Positions 1 through 8,166 of a DNA stretch of 64,000 bases are shown piece after piece. This stretch comes from an uncultured Eubacterium sp. (lineage in GTDB: Bacteria; Bacillota; Clostridia; Oscillospirales; Acutalibacteraceae). Within the stretch, counting starts at the first letter, position 1, and every line of letters begins with the position of its first letter. The notes under the pieces are model-generated. The model ran no database searches, was not told the DNA's origin, and worked only from the letters and a program-made list of their open reading frames with translations. Position numbers and translations under genes: made by a program. Location: positions 1 through 64,000 of the forward strand of contig NZ_CAKSZA010000009.1 of NCBI RefSeq assembly GCF_934525195.1. The letters are read 5' to 3'.

Positions 1-318
1 CTTAAAGAACTCAAAGAAACAATCGAGGAAACATTCGGCGTAACTGCAGCAGCAGTAGCAGTAGCAGCAGCTCCGGCAGAAGGCGGCGCAGCAGCAGCTG
101 AAGCTAAGTCAGAATTCGATGTTGTTCTTACAGAAGTAGGCGCAAACAAGATTCAGGTTATCAAGGCAGTTCGTGAAGCAACAGGTCTTGGTCTTAAGGA
201 AGCTAAGGAAATCGTTGACGGCGCTCCTTCAACAGTTAAGGAAGCAATGCCAACAGCTGACGCTGAAGCTCTTAAGGAAGCTCTCACAGCAGCAGGCGCA
301 ACAGTTGAACTTAAGTAA
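1..318 (+). CDS. rplL: 50S ribosomal protein L7/L12 (bL12), 3' part
   Basis: The window opens inside this gene, in frame from base 1, and the visible 105 codons end at TAA 316-318. They contain the Ala-rich hinge (AAAVAVAAAPAEGGAAAAEA) followed by the globular C-terminal domain. That domain carries the conserved stretches KSEFDVVLTE, KIQVIKAVREATGLGLKEAK and the terminal ALTAAGATVELK. L7/L12 forms the ribosomal stalk that recruits translation GTPases. In Firmicutes it normally follows rplJ, which would lie to the left of the window. A strong terminator follows 30 bases later. The N-terminal dimerisation domain is not in view. Confidence 0.97.
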   Translation, partial: LKELKETIEETFGVTAAAVAVAAAPAEGGAAAAEAKSEFDVVLTEVGANKIQVIKAVREATGLGLKEAKEIVDGAPSTVKEAMPTADAEALKEALTAAGATVELK

Positions 319-347
319 TTTTAGTTTAAACTTAATCCATAATTTAG

Positions 348-378
348 GAAGCCATCCATATTGGATGGCTTCTTTTTT
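348..378 (+). terminator. Rho-independent terminator after rplL
   Basis: A perfect 10-bp stem (GAAGCCATCC / GGATGGCTTC) with a 5-base loop is followed by a run of six T. It closes the ribosomal protein operon. Confidence 0.9.
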
Positions 379-380
379 CA

Positions 381-639
381 GCGTGTCGAAAAAGTATTTT
401 TTGACACGCTGTAGGCTGTTGAGAAAGTTTCTGAATTTCGTTTTCTTGCGAAGGAAGATGTACGATGGTACCTCGACTGAGCAAAAAACGAAAAACGCCA
501 AAAATGCCGTAGGTCCGATACCTACGGCATTTTTAAAACCCCACCGTCAACACTTCGTGTTGCCACCTCCCCTTTTAAAAAATGGGAGGCATAATTCGGT
601 TAATTATATTTTGGCGTGTTTCAGGAGCTTTATCGACAG
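381..639. repeat. Structured dispersed repeat, copy 1
   Basis: About 257 bp of non-coding sequence is nearly identical to 14905-15160. It begins with a hairpin (GCGTGTC...GACACGC). It holds a long hairpin at 500-534 (15-bp stem, T-rich exit), a small hairpin CAACACTTCGTGTTG, and the ending CAGGAGCTTTATCGACAG. No open frame is shared between the two copies, so it acts as DNA or RNA structure and not as a gene. The near-duplicate terminators on either side (348-378 and 645-675) suggest that it was inserted with, or duplicated, the rplL terminator. Confidence 0.8.
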
Positions 640-644
640 TCTGG

Positions 645-675
645 GAAGTCATCCGTATCGGATGGCTTCTTTTTT
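645..675 (+). terminator. Second, near-duplicate terminator hairpin
   Basis: The stem GAAGTCATCC / GGATGGCTTC plus a T-run is almost the same as the rplL terminator at 348-378. It sits immediately after the dispersed repeat. Confidence 0.75.
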
Positions 676-792
676 ATATGTAAATTGTCAAAAATTAACC
701 ACAATAGGTTGTATGTCAAAAATATTTGTGTTATTCCTGTAGTATCGGATTATGAACAGATTGTAAATCTCATTCATACTATTCACAACATA

Positions 793-821
793 TTGAAAAT
801 ATCACCGAAATATGGTATAAT
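793..821 (+). promoter_or_regulatory. Sigma-A-type promoter for the NfeD/SPFH operon
   Basis: TTGAAA (793-798), a 17-base spacer and TATAAT (816-821) lie about 50 bases before the GTG start of the next gene. Confidence 0.75.
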
Positions 822-873
822 GTGCACAACATATGGAACAAAGCATATGTAATTTATTATGGAGGTGAAAGAT

Positions 874-1311
874 GTGTCTGATTCAATGATGTATATTATT
901 TGGGCGGTGGCAATAGTTGGCTTCGGTGTTTTGGAGGCAGTAACTGTTCAGCTTGTGTCGATTTGGTTTGTTATCGGCTCGGTTGCAGGTCTTGTGGCGG
1001 CTCTTTTGGGCGCTCCGATTTACCTTCAAGTTATCATTTGCATTGCGGTCAGCGTGCTTGCACTTTTGGTGACAAGACCACTTGTTCGCAAAAAACTGAA
1101 AACACAGGTTCAGCCGACAAATGCAGACCGAGTAATCGGGCAGACTGCCGTGGTTGTTGAGGAAATCAACAACATTGCACAGACCGGAACCGTGAAAATT
1201 GACGGTAAAGTTTGGACAGCCCGAAGTTGTGATGACAAAATTCTTCCGCCAAACAGCCTCGTTGCTGTTGAAAAAATTGACGGCGTAAAATTAATAGTTA
1301 AACAAAATTAG
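874..1311 (+). CDS. NfeD-like membrane protein
   Basis: This 145-residue protein has two or three N-terminal membrane segments (roughly residues 5-60, e.g. IIWAVAIVGFGVLEAV and LVAALLGAPIYLQVII). A soluble C-terminal OB-fold-like domain follows (about 75-145, with IGQTAVVVEEINNIAQTGTV and WTARS), the layout of short NfeD proteins. The GTG at 874 is taken as the start because GGAGGTG (861-867) sits at the right distance; the upstream ATG at 859 overlaps that ribosome site. NfeD proteins pair with SPFH/stomatin proteins in membrane microdomains, and an SPFH gene follows 31 bases later, so an operon is likely. The exact function is unknown. Confidence 0.85.
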   Translation: MSDSMMYIIWAVAIVGFGVLEAVTVQLVSIWFVIGSVAGLVAALLGAPIYLQVIICIAVSVLALLVTRPLVRKKLKTQVQPTNADRVIGQTAVVVEEINNIAQTGTVKIDGKVWTARSCDDKILPPNSLVAVEKIDGVKLIVKQN

Positions 1312-1342
1312 CATATAATAGATTTATTTAAAGGAGAAGATT

Positions 1343-2263
1343 ATGAAAGTGGCTATTGTTATCGGTATTATTGTGATTGCTTTGTTGGCTCTCGTTTTTG
1401 CAAACATCAGAGTTGTTCCGCAATCAAAGGCTTATGTTATTGAAAGACTCGGCACTTACTTTACAACTTGGCAAACAGGACTTCATGTGAAAGTTCCGTT
1501 TATCGACAGAATTGCAAAGATTGTGTCGCTTAAAGAGCAGGTTGTTGACTTCAAGCCACAGCCTGTAATTACAAAAGATAATGTTACTATGCAGATTGAC
1601 ACGGTTGTGTTCTATCAAATCACCGATCCAAAACTTTATTGCTACGGTGTTGAAAGCCCGATTTCCGCTATTGAAAATCTTTCGGCAACAACACTCCGTA
1701 ACATCATCGGTGAGCTTGAACTCGACTCAACCCTCACATCCCGTGACACAATCAATGCAAAAATTCGTGTAATCCTTGATGAAGCAACCGACCCGTGGGG
1801 TATCAAGGTTAACAGAGTTGAACTTAAAAACATCATCCCTCCTCGTGAGATTCAGGACGCTATGGAAAAGCAGATGAAGGCAGAGCGTGAGCGCCGTGAG
1901 GCTATTCTCCGTGCAGAGGGCGAAAAGCAATCAAGAATTCTTGTGGCAGAAGGTCATAAAGAATCAAAAATCCTTGAAGCAGAGGCAGAAAAGCAGTCGG
2001 CTATTCTTCGTGCGGAGGCTGTCAAGGAAGCAAAAATCAGAGAAGCAGAGGGTGAGGCACAGGCTATTGCAACTGTTCAACAGGCAAGCGCAGAGGCAAT
2101 CAAGCTACTCAACGAGGCTAATGCCAATGAGGCTGTGCTGAAACTTAAAGCACTTGAAGCGTTTGCAAAGGCTGCTGACGGTCAGGCAACAAAGATTATT
2201 ATCCCGTCGGAAATTCAATCTCTTGCCGGACTTGCAGAGGGCATTGTTGAAGCAACAAAGTAA
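1343..2263 (+). CDS. SPFH/Band 7 (paraslipin/QmcA-like) protein
   Basis: This 306-residue protein has one N-terminal membrane segment (about residues 4-22) and an SPFH domain (about 25-190, with YVIERLGTYFTTWQTGLHVK, and NIIGELELDSTLTSRD typical of stomatin/slipin proteins). A long Ala/Glu/Lys-rich coiled coil runs from about 180 to 260. The C-terminus (ALEAFAKAADGQATKIIIPS) matches the usual slipin ending. These proteins oligomerise on the membrane and organise microdomains. It is preceded by AAAGGAGA and by the NfeD gene, its classical partner, and a terminator follows it. Confidence 0.92.
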   Translation: MKVAIVIGIIVIALLALVFANIRVVPQSKAYVIERLGTYFTTWQTGLHVKVPFIDRIAKIVSLKEQVVDFKPQPVITKDNVTMQIDTVVFYQITDPKLYCYGVESPISAIENLSATTLRNIIGELELDSTLTSRDTINAKIRVILDEATDPWGIKVNRVELKNIIPPREIQDAMEKQMKAERERREAILRAEGEKQSRILVAEGHKESKILEAEAEKQSAILRAEAVKEAKIREAEGEAQAIATVQQASAEAIKLLNEANANEAVLKLKALEAFAKAADGQATKIIIPSEIQSLAGLAEGIVEATK

Positions 2264-2274
2264 AGTAATTTATT

Positions 2275-2308
2275 GCACCCGTGGTAGAAATGCTGCGGGT
2301 GATTTTTT
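2275..2308 (+). terminator. Terminator after the SPFH gene
   Basis: The stem GCACCC / GGGTGA-side sequence (GCACCCG...CGGGTG) is followed by TTTTTT. Confidence 0.7.
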
Positions 2309-2333
2309 GTTTTTGCGGTTTTTACATTCACGG

Positions 2334-2362
2334 TTGTCAAATCTGCATATATATGGTATAGT
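2334..2362 (+). promoter_or_regulatory. Promoter for the MATE gene
   Basis: TTGTCA (2334-2339), a 17-base spacer and TATAGT (2357-2362) lie 30 bases before the MATE start codon. Confidence 0.7.
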
Positions 2363-2392
2363 CATTGAGTAAAATCAAATCGGAGAGGGAAA

Positions 2393-3736
2393 ATGAAAGT
2401 ACAAATATCAGACCATTTTAATTTTAAAAAGCTAATTCAGTTTACGATTCCGTCAATCGTTATGATGATTTTTTCAAGCATTTATAATGTTGTTGACGGC
2501 TACTTTGTGTCAAACTATGCGGGCAAAACGCAGTTTGCGGCAGTAAATCTTATTATGCCGTTTTTGATGTTGCTCGGCGGAATCGGTTTTATGTTCGGCA
2601 CAGGCGGAAATGCGATTGTTTCCAAACTGCTCGGCGAGGGTAAAGAGAAAAAGGCAAACGAAGTCTTTTCTATGCTTGTTTATATCACCCTTATTTGCGG
2701 TTCGGTTATTTTTGTCCTTGCAGAAATCTTTATGCCACAAATCGCAAAAGTTCTCGGCGCTGACGAAAATATGATTGAATATTGCATATTGTACGGTAGA
2801 ATTATTTCAATCAGCTCCATTCCGTTTATGCTTCAGGTTATGTTCCAAAGTTTTATGGTCACCGCAGGCAAGCCGCAAATCGGACTTGCAATAACAATCA
2901 TTGCAGGGGTTACAAATATTGTTTTGGACTTCCTTTTTGTCGGCATTTTCAAATGGGGACTTGTCGGCGCAGCAGTCGCAACCGTAACGGGTGAGAGCAT
3001 CGGCGGTTTTGCTCCGCTTGTTTATTTCATCAGCAAAAATTCAAGTTCGCTCCGTCTTTGCAAAACAAAGTTTGACGGCAGAGCACTACTCAAAACTTGC
3101 GGTAACGGCTCATCGGAACTTATGACAAATATATCCGTCAACCTTGTGAATATGATGTACAATCTTCAACTTATGAAGTATTACGGCGAGGACGGCGTTG
3201 CCACATACGGCACAATTATGTATATCAACTTCCTGTTCACATCGGTGTTCATCGGCTATTCGATTGGCTCGTCACCGATTGTCGGCTACAATTACGGCTC
3301 AAAGAACTACAAGGAACTTCAAAATATATTCGGAAAAAGCCTGTTGACGCTGTTCGTATTTTCGGGCATAATCACGGTTGCTTCCGTGTTCCTCGCAGGA
3401 CCTATTGCAAGCATTTATGTCGGCTACGACAATGTACTATTTGACCTCACGGTTATGGCGTTCAGATTGTTTGCAACTTCATACTTGATTGTCGGTTATA
3501 ACATTTACGCTTCGGCATTTTTCACGGCGCTCAATAACGGACTTGTCAGTGCGGCAATATCGTTTTTGAGAACGCTTTTGTTCCAAATCGTTTGTATTTT
3601 TGCTTTGCCGCTGTTGTTCGGCAAGCAGGCAATTTGGCTTTCAATCACGGTTGCAGAGGCTTTTGCGCTCGTGATGTCGGCAGTATTCATTTTCACTCAA
3701 AACAAAAAGTATCACTACATCAAATCAAAAAAGTAA
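2393..3736 (+). CDS. MATE family efflux transporter
   Basis: This 447-residue polytopic membrane protein has the about twelve helices expected for MATE exporters, which swap Na+ or H+ for drugs or metabolites. The N-terminal half holds the family pattern IPSIVMMIFSSIYNVVDGYF and IGFMFGTGGNAIVSKLLGEG, and the second half repeats it (SIGSSPIVGYNYGSKNYKEL). Length is normal for the family. GGAGAGGG precedes the ATG, and it has its own promoter. The substrate cannot be read from the sequence. The next genes encode a two-component system, which might control it, but they have separate start signals. Confidence 0.93.
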   Translation: MKVQISDHFNFKKLIQFTIPSIVMMIFSSIYNVVDGYFVSNYAGKTQFAAVNLIMPFLMLLGGIGFMFGTGGNAIVSKLLGEGKEKKANEVFSMLVYITLICGSVIFVLAEIFMPQIAKVLGADENMIEYCILYGRIISISSIPFMLQVMFQSFMVTAGKPQIGLAITIIAGVTNIVLDFLFVGIFKWGLVGAAVATVTGESIGGFAPLVYFISKNSSSLRLCKTKFDGRALLKTCGNGSSELMTNISVNLVNMMYNLQLMKYYGEDGVATYGTIMYINFLFTSVFIGYSIGSSPIVGYNYGSKNYKELQNIFGKSLLTLFVFSGIITVASVFLAGPIASIYVGYDNVLFDLTVMAFRLFATSYLIVGYNIYASAFFTALNNGLVSAAISFLRTLLFQIVCIFALPLLFGKQAIWLSITVAEAFALVMSAVFIFTQNKKYHYIKSKK

Positions 3737-3821
3737 ATTCTATTCTTTGACAGTTCTTTACTTTTTCTTGTTCAATTATTAAATTCGGTATGGTTTAATA
3801 AAATCACCGGAGGGGAAATAT

Positions 3822-4511
3822 ATGTACACGGTTTTAGTATGCGATGACGACATCGCAATTCAAAATTCAATTAAGATTTATCTTGAAAACGAGGGTTACA
3901 ATGTTCTCACCGCTTCTGACGGCGAGGAATGTATCAGGGCTGCGGAAAATAACGAAGTGCATTGCCTCATCCTTGATATTATGATGCCCAAGATTGACGG
4001 CTTAAACGCTATGCTCAAAATCAGAGAAAACAAGAATTTTCCTATTATTCTTCTTTCTGCCAAGAGCGAGGACACGGACAAAATCACGGGACTTTCATTC
4101 GGTGCCGATGATTATGTTACAAAGCCGTTCAACCCGCTTGAACTTGTGGCGAGGGTGAAAAGCCAAATCAGACGCTATTCAACTCTCGGCTCGATGGTGA
4201 AAACCGACAGTCAGCTCATCACGGGCGGTCTTGTGCTCGACACAAAGTCAAAGCGTGTGACCGTTGACGGCGAGGAGGTTCACCTCACAGCCCGTGAATA
4301 CAGAATTCTTGAATATCTTATGCAGAATATGAATGTTGTTCTTTCTTCTTCGCAGATTTATGAGGCTGTGTGGAACGAGGCTTCGTTCGGCATTGAAAAA
4401 ACCGTAACTGTACATATACGAAATATCCGAGAAAAAATCGAAATTAACCCCAAAGACCCTAAATATCTAAAGGTGGTGTATGGACTTGGATACAAAATTG
4501 AAAAATATTAA
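3822..4511 (+). CDS. OmpR/PhoB-type response regulator
   Basis: This 229-residue protein has a receiver domain (residues 1-120; acidic pair D8/D9, phospho-acceptor D52 in LILDIMMPKIDG, conserved K in VTKPF) followed by a winged-helix DNA-binding domain (about 130-229, with LTAREYRILEYLMQN and TVTVHIRNIREKIE). It acts as the transcription factor partner of the kinase encoded next, which starts 32 bases before this gene's stop codon. The overlap indicates co-translation. GGAGGGG precedes the ATG. The target genes are not evident. Confidence 0.95.
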   Translation: MYTVLVCDDDIAIQNSIKIYLENEGYNVLTASDGEECIRAAENNEVHCLILDIMMPKIDGLNAMLKIRENKNFPIILLSAKSEDTDKITGLSFGADDYVTKPFNPLELVARVKSQIRRYSTLGSMVKTDSQLITGGLVLDTKSKRVTVDGEEVHLTAREYRILEYLMQNMNVVLSSSQIYEAVWNEASFGIEKTVTVHIRNIREKIEINPKDPKYLKVVYGLGYKIEKY

Positions 4512-6891
4512 AATTCAAAAGGCATCAAGAGTCATTTCGTTTTTGCTTGCATTGATTTTTGTTGTCGTGGGTATGCTCAACGGAATCGAGTTTGTCAAAT
4601 CGGCGTATCTGTTTGGCTTTGACGATTGCCTGAGCAATGACCTCACCGTTTATGACACAAACGGATTTGAAAATGATTTTAGAACAGATGTTAATTCTGT
4701 GCTTGCTTGGTCAAATCGAAACTATATGCAAAAGCAGATAGAAAAAAAGAAAACGGAATTCATTGACGGTATGCTTGCAAAATACCTTGAATCAAAAAGT
4801 TTTTATGATGCAAACAGTCAAGCGTTGCTAAAGTCGTATAATGATGAGTATACTGATTACGATGGTTATGATGATGACGACGGTGTTGATTATGACGATG
4901 CATCATCGCTATATAACATTCAACATGAATATGATGAGTTCGGACGCGATGTTTTCTACTTTCAAAAGGATTACTCGGAAGAAATTTCAGCCGGAAGGTA
5001 TTTTTGGTTTACCTGTACTGTTCCGTTATCATGTTCAAGCGAACAGGCACAAAAATACCTTGAAAAAAAGTTTGATAACGAAGTAACCAAAGAATTCGGA
5101 CCTTATCTCACTCAAACCGAAGTTTCGGATGTTTTGCAATTTTACATTGAATCAAAAGACGGTGTCGTTTACACAAATGTTGATGATGTAAACGCATTCA
5201 AAAATAGTGCAACGGCAGATAAAGGCTTTTGGCTTGGCGAGGACAATTTGGGCAGAAACAGATTTTATTCGCTTTGCAATGTTTATGATGATTTTTACAC
5301 CAATAATACAAAGCAGGCTTATTTTCAAATTGATATGAGCAAGGCAAAGAATGATAGCTATTCCAAAATTCAGGAAAATTTTGACAAAGTCAATCATAAT
5401 CCGATGAAAAACTTTGCCGTGAGCGTTGCCTGCATCATACTTTTGCTGTTGCTCCTTGTTTGGAACTGCGTGCTTGCAGGCAGAAAAGGCAGTGAATACA
5501 AAACTTCCAAAATCGACAAAGTGCCAAACGATTTGCATTTTCTTGTAAGCGGCGGACTTGTTGCAGGCGGATTTTTCCTGTTGGTTAATTCACTTTATTG
5601 TTATGCTAAAATCCTGTTTTCCGAGGCGGATATTTACAATGATATAGCTGATGTGACTATCAGCATTGTAAACGCAAATATGTTCATGCCTCTTGTTTGT
5701 GCCCTTGCTTTTGCAATCTTCCTTGTTATGAGCGAGTGGCTCACATCGGTGGCAAGACAGGTAAAGACTCATAGCGGATTTTTCAAAAACACACTTGTTT
5801 ATATGCTGATAAAATGCTTTGTATGGCTCTTTAAGACGGTTGTTGCAAAACCTGCAAAGAAAGGCATTGCGTTCTTAAAATACCGTCCTGATGTCTTTAA
5901 AAAGCAATTAATGGCATATCTCATCGGCTACGGTGTTGTCAATTTGCTGTTGATGTTCTTTGTGTGGTTTTGTGATGAGGGCGGAGTGAGATGGCTCCTT
6001 TGCCTTGTTTGGTTTGGGTTGAATGTGGCAAGCCTTGTCTTTATTGTAAAATATGTTATGGACCTTGACGAAATCATCAAGGCGTTTAACGAAAGACGAC
6101 CGCCGAGAGTTAACTACCAAAAACTTCCGCAAAGCCTAAAGATGCTTGTGGATGCACAAAAATACACAGCCGAGGAACTTAACCGTGCGGTTGACAAGGC
6201 TGTTAAAGATGAGCGAATGAGAAGCGAACTTATCACAAATGTTTCGCACGATTTGAAAACACCGCTCACATCAATTATCACTTATGTTGACCTCTTGAAA
6301 CATTGCGATATTCAAGACGAAAAAGCGCAGGAATACATCGGTGTTCTTGACGAAAAGGGTGGCAGGCTGAAGCGACTTATTGACGACCTTGTGGAAGCGT
6401 CAAAGATTACCAGCGGAGTGGTAAAGCTCAATTTGGTACAGCTTGATTTGGGAGAGCTTGCAACCCAGGCAGTCGTTGAACATCAGCAAGAATTTGCCGA
6501 CAACGGACTTGAACTCATCTTCAAGGGCGACAAAAAGAGCCTTTCGGCAATAGCAGACGGTCAAAAGACATACAGAGTTATTGAAAACCTGTTGTCAAAT
6601 GCACGCAAGTATTCGGCAAAGGGCTCAAGAGTTTATGCGGATGTTTACGAGCAGAACAACACCGCCGTGTTTGAAATCAAAAATGTTTCGGCTCAACAGC
6701 TTGATATTTCGGCAGATGAACTGAAAGAACGCTTTGTTCGTGGGGATAAGTCACGCAACGAGGAGGGTAATGGTTTGGGACTCTCGATTGCAGACAACCT
6801 CTGTCAGGCAATGCACGGCAGAATGGAAATCCATATCGACGGCGACTTGTTCAAGGTCAAGGTTGTTTTGCCAAGACAACAAGGGAAATAA
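4480..6891 (+). CDS. Multi-span sensor histidine kinase
   Basis: This 803-residue protein has one N-terminal membrane helix (about 18-40), a large extracytoplasmic region (about 45-305), five further membrane helices (about 310-560) and a cytoplasmic kinase core. The core has the H-box NVSHDLKTPL with phospho-acceptor H590, the N-box ENLLSNARKYS and the G-box EEGNGLGLSIA near residue 762. The extracytoplasmic part has a strongly acidic stretch at residues 123-143 (DYDGYDDDDGVDYDD), which may bind metal or cationic ligands. The start codon lies inside the response regulator gene and is preceded by AAAGGTGG. Family knowledge says it phosphorylates that regulator; the signal is unknown. Confidence 0.93.
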   Translation: MDLDTKLKNIKIQKASRVISFLLALIFVVVGMLNGIEFVKSAYLFGFDDCLSNDLTVYDTNGFENDFRTDVNSVLAWSNRNYMQKQIEKKKTEFIDGMLAKYLESKSFYDANSQALLKSYNDEYTDYDGYDDDDGVDYDDASSLYNIQHEYDEFGRDVFYFQKDYSEEISAGRYFWFTCTVPLSCSSEQAQKYLEKKFDNEVTKEFGPYLTQTEVSDVLQFYIESKDGVVYTNVDDVNAFKNSATADKGFWLGEDNLGRNRFYSLCNVYDDFYTNNTKQAYFQIDMSKAKNDSYSKIQENFDKVNHNPMKNFAVSVACIILLLLLLVWNCVLAGRKGSEYKTSKIDKVPNDLHFLVSGGLVAGGFFLLVNSLYCYAKILFSEADIYNDIADVTISIVNANMFMPLVCALAFAIFLVMSEWLTSVARQVKTHSGFFKNTLVYMLIKCFVWLFKTVVAKPAKKGIAFLKYRPDVFKKQLMAYLIGYGVVNLLLMFFVWFCDEGGVRWLLCLVWFGLNVASLVFIVKYVMDLDEIIKAFNERRPPRVNYQKLPQSLKMLVDAQKYTAEELNRAVDKAVKDERMRSELITNVSHDLKTPLTSIITYVDLLKHCDIQDEKAQEYIGVLDEKGGRLKRLIDDLVEASKITSGVVKLNLVQLDLGELATQAVVEHQQEFADNGLELIFKGDKKSLSAIADGQKTYRVIENLLSNARKYSAKGSRVYADVYEQNNTAVFEIKNVSAQQLDISADELKERFVRGDKSRNEEGNGLGLSIADNLCQAMHGRMEIHIDGDLFKVKVVLPRQQGK

Positions 6892-6897
6892 ATATAA

Positions 6898-6925
6898 AAA
6901 AGAGGTGATGTAAGTCACCTCTTTT
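6898..6925. terminator. Bidirectional terminator
   Basis: The stem AAAGAGGTGA / TCACCTCTTTT is flanked by A-run and T-run, so it can serve the kinase gene (+) and the acyltransferase gene (-). Confidence 0.85.
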
Positions 6926-6933
6926 CATGTTGA

Positions 6934-8004
6934 TTAATTCAATTTCTTTTTTGGCTTCCATATTGCCGATGAAAGTTTGCCTGTCACAAAGTCAAACGCA
7001 ACTGCTATTGCTGTTGTCAGCGCAAACGATGCAATGAGGAAAACGTATTTATGTCTGTCCGACACACCGTAGTGGTCAAGGAATATCATCGGTATTCTTT
7101 GAAGAATATAGATGCTGAAAATATGCTTGCCGAGGAACTTGAGAACTTCGTTTTGCAAAGATATTTTCATAGTCAGCAATATTACAAGTGTGCAGAAAAG
7201 CATTGCCCAAATTTCGTAAATCAGGAATCTGTCCCATCTGTGCATATATGCAAGGAAGTATGCAATCACAACAACTGCCAATGTGCACGAATAGATGATG
7301 TCGTTTTTCATCAACAGCTTTTCGATTGTGTTCTTGAAGTAGCTGTACCAAAATCCGAGTGGGAAAAGAATGATTGTGTTGTAGCAATATCCCGGTCGTC
7401 CGACTTTTTTCAATCCCCACACAACAGCTATGCTGAGTGCCGTCAAAATGACAATAGACACAATTTCGAGCACTTTGTTTTGACTGAATTTCTTTGGCAA
7501 AAATGCAATCATAACAGCGATGTACATCACGAGTATCGCAAAGATGTACCAACTTGAATTGCCAATTCCTTCCCAAGATGTCAAAGCGATCAGAAATTGT
7601 TTTATTGTGTAAGGTTGACCGATTATAAATCCGAGTATAAAAAACAGCATAACTGCCAAATCGTAGTTCAGCAGCAGGTTAGGAAACCTTTTTGTTGCAA
7701 TGGATTGGACATAGGCAAATTGCTTTTTCTTCAAGCTTTCCATCATTCCGAATCCCGAGTAGAACAAAAACATTGCCACCACCATTTGGTTGAGGTGGTT
7801 TTGCATTGCAATATACGGTTCGTCATATGCTCCGCCGAGTTCAAGATACGATTTGCCGTGGCTCAACAAAATGAGTGCAACAAATATGCCCTTGATTGCC
7901 AGCGTGCCGTCAGGCGAAATATAATCTTTGTTGAATTCGCCCGACTTGCTTATTTCCATTTTGTTGAAAATCAACAGCAGAAGAATGAGTACAAAAAATA
8001 TCAT
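6934..8004 (-). CDS. Membrane acyltransferase (acyltransferase 3 family-like)
   Basis: This 356-residue protein has about ten membrane helices. Near the N-terminus it has DGTLAIKGIFVALILLSHGK, matching the start of acyltransferase-3 (OafA/WecH-type) proteins, where the conserved His (here in LLSHGK) is catalytic. These enzymes move acetyl or other acyl groups onto extracellular glycopolymers. It lies downstream of and in line with the teichoic acid genes, so modification of wall teichoic acid or another surface glycan is a fair inference. A 158-base gap with an inverted repeat separates it from tarJ, so it may have its own control. The ribosome site is weak (GGAAATCAA). Confidence 0.8.
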   Translation of the reverse strand: MIFFVLILLLLIFNKMEISKSGEFNKDYISPDGTLAIKGIFVALILLSHGKSYLELGGAYDEPYIAMQNHLNQMVVAMFLFYSGFGMMESLKKKQFAYVQSIATKRFPNLLLNYDLAVMLFFILGFIIGQPYTIKQFLIALTSWEGIGNSSWYIFAILVMYIAVMIAFLPKKFSQNKVLEIVSIVILTALSIAVVWGLKKVGRPGYCYNTIILFPLGFWYSYFKNTIEKLLMKNDIIYSCTLAVVVIAYFLAYMHRWDRFLIYEIWAMLFCTLVILLTMKISLQNEVLKFLGKHIFSIYILQRIPMIFLDHYGVSDRHKYVFLIASFALTTAIAVAFDFVTGKLSSAIWKPKKKLN

Positions 8005-8008
8005 TTGA

Positions 8009-8083
8009 TTTCCATAGCCTTTCCGGCTACAAATAGTTCATTAAAAATCACATACGCCATTGCTGTAGCCGGAGAAGGCGTAT
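8009..8083. other. Imperfect inverted repeat upstream of the acyltransferase gene
   Basis: About 25-base arms (GATTTCCAT..CCTTTCCGGCTACA at the left, TGTAGCCGGAGAAGG..ATGGAAATT at the right) face each other across roughly 30-35 bases. On the minus strand this would fold in the leader of the acyltransferase mRNA, covering its weak ribosome site. It could be regulatory or a small repeat relic. Confidence 0.5.
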
Positions 8084-8142
8084 AATGGAAATTTTGCCAT
8101 CTCAAAATTATGCCATCGGCAAATTTTGAGGGCATACAATCG

Positions 8143-8166
8143 GAATAGTGTGATTTTTCACACTAT
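8143..8166 (-). other. Hairpin at the tarJ stop codon
   Basis: The palindrome AATAGTGTGA tttt TCACACTATT overlaps the last bases of tarJ. It lacks a clear T-run on the minus strand, so it may be a weak or factor-assisted terminator or an mRNA-stabilising stem. Confidence 0.4.

Noticed and set aside
229..501. Minus-strand open frame across the first dispersed repeat, with a related one at 14633-15025
   Set aside because: The similarity is due to the shared non-coding repeat; the frames differ in length and continue into unrelated sequence, and there is no ribosome site.
7051..8085. Long plus-strand open frames opposite the acyltransferase gene
   Set aside because: They are shadows of the minus-strand membrane protein gene, with His/Cys/Gln-rich translations typical of antisense frames.
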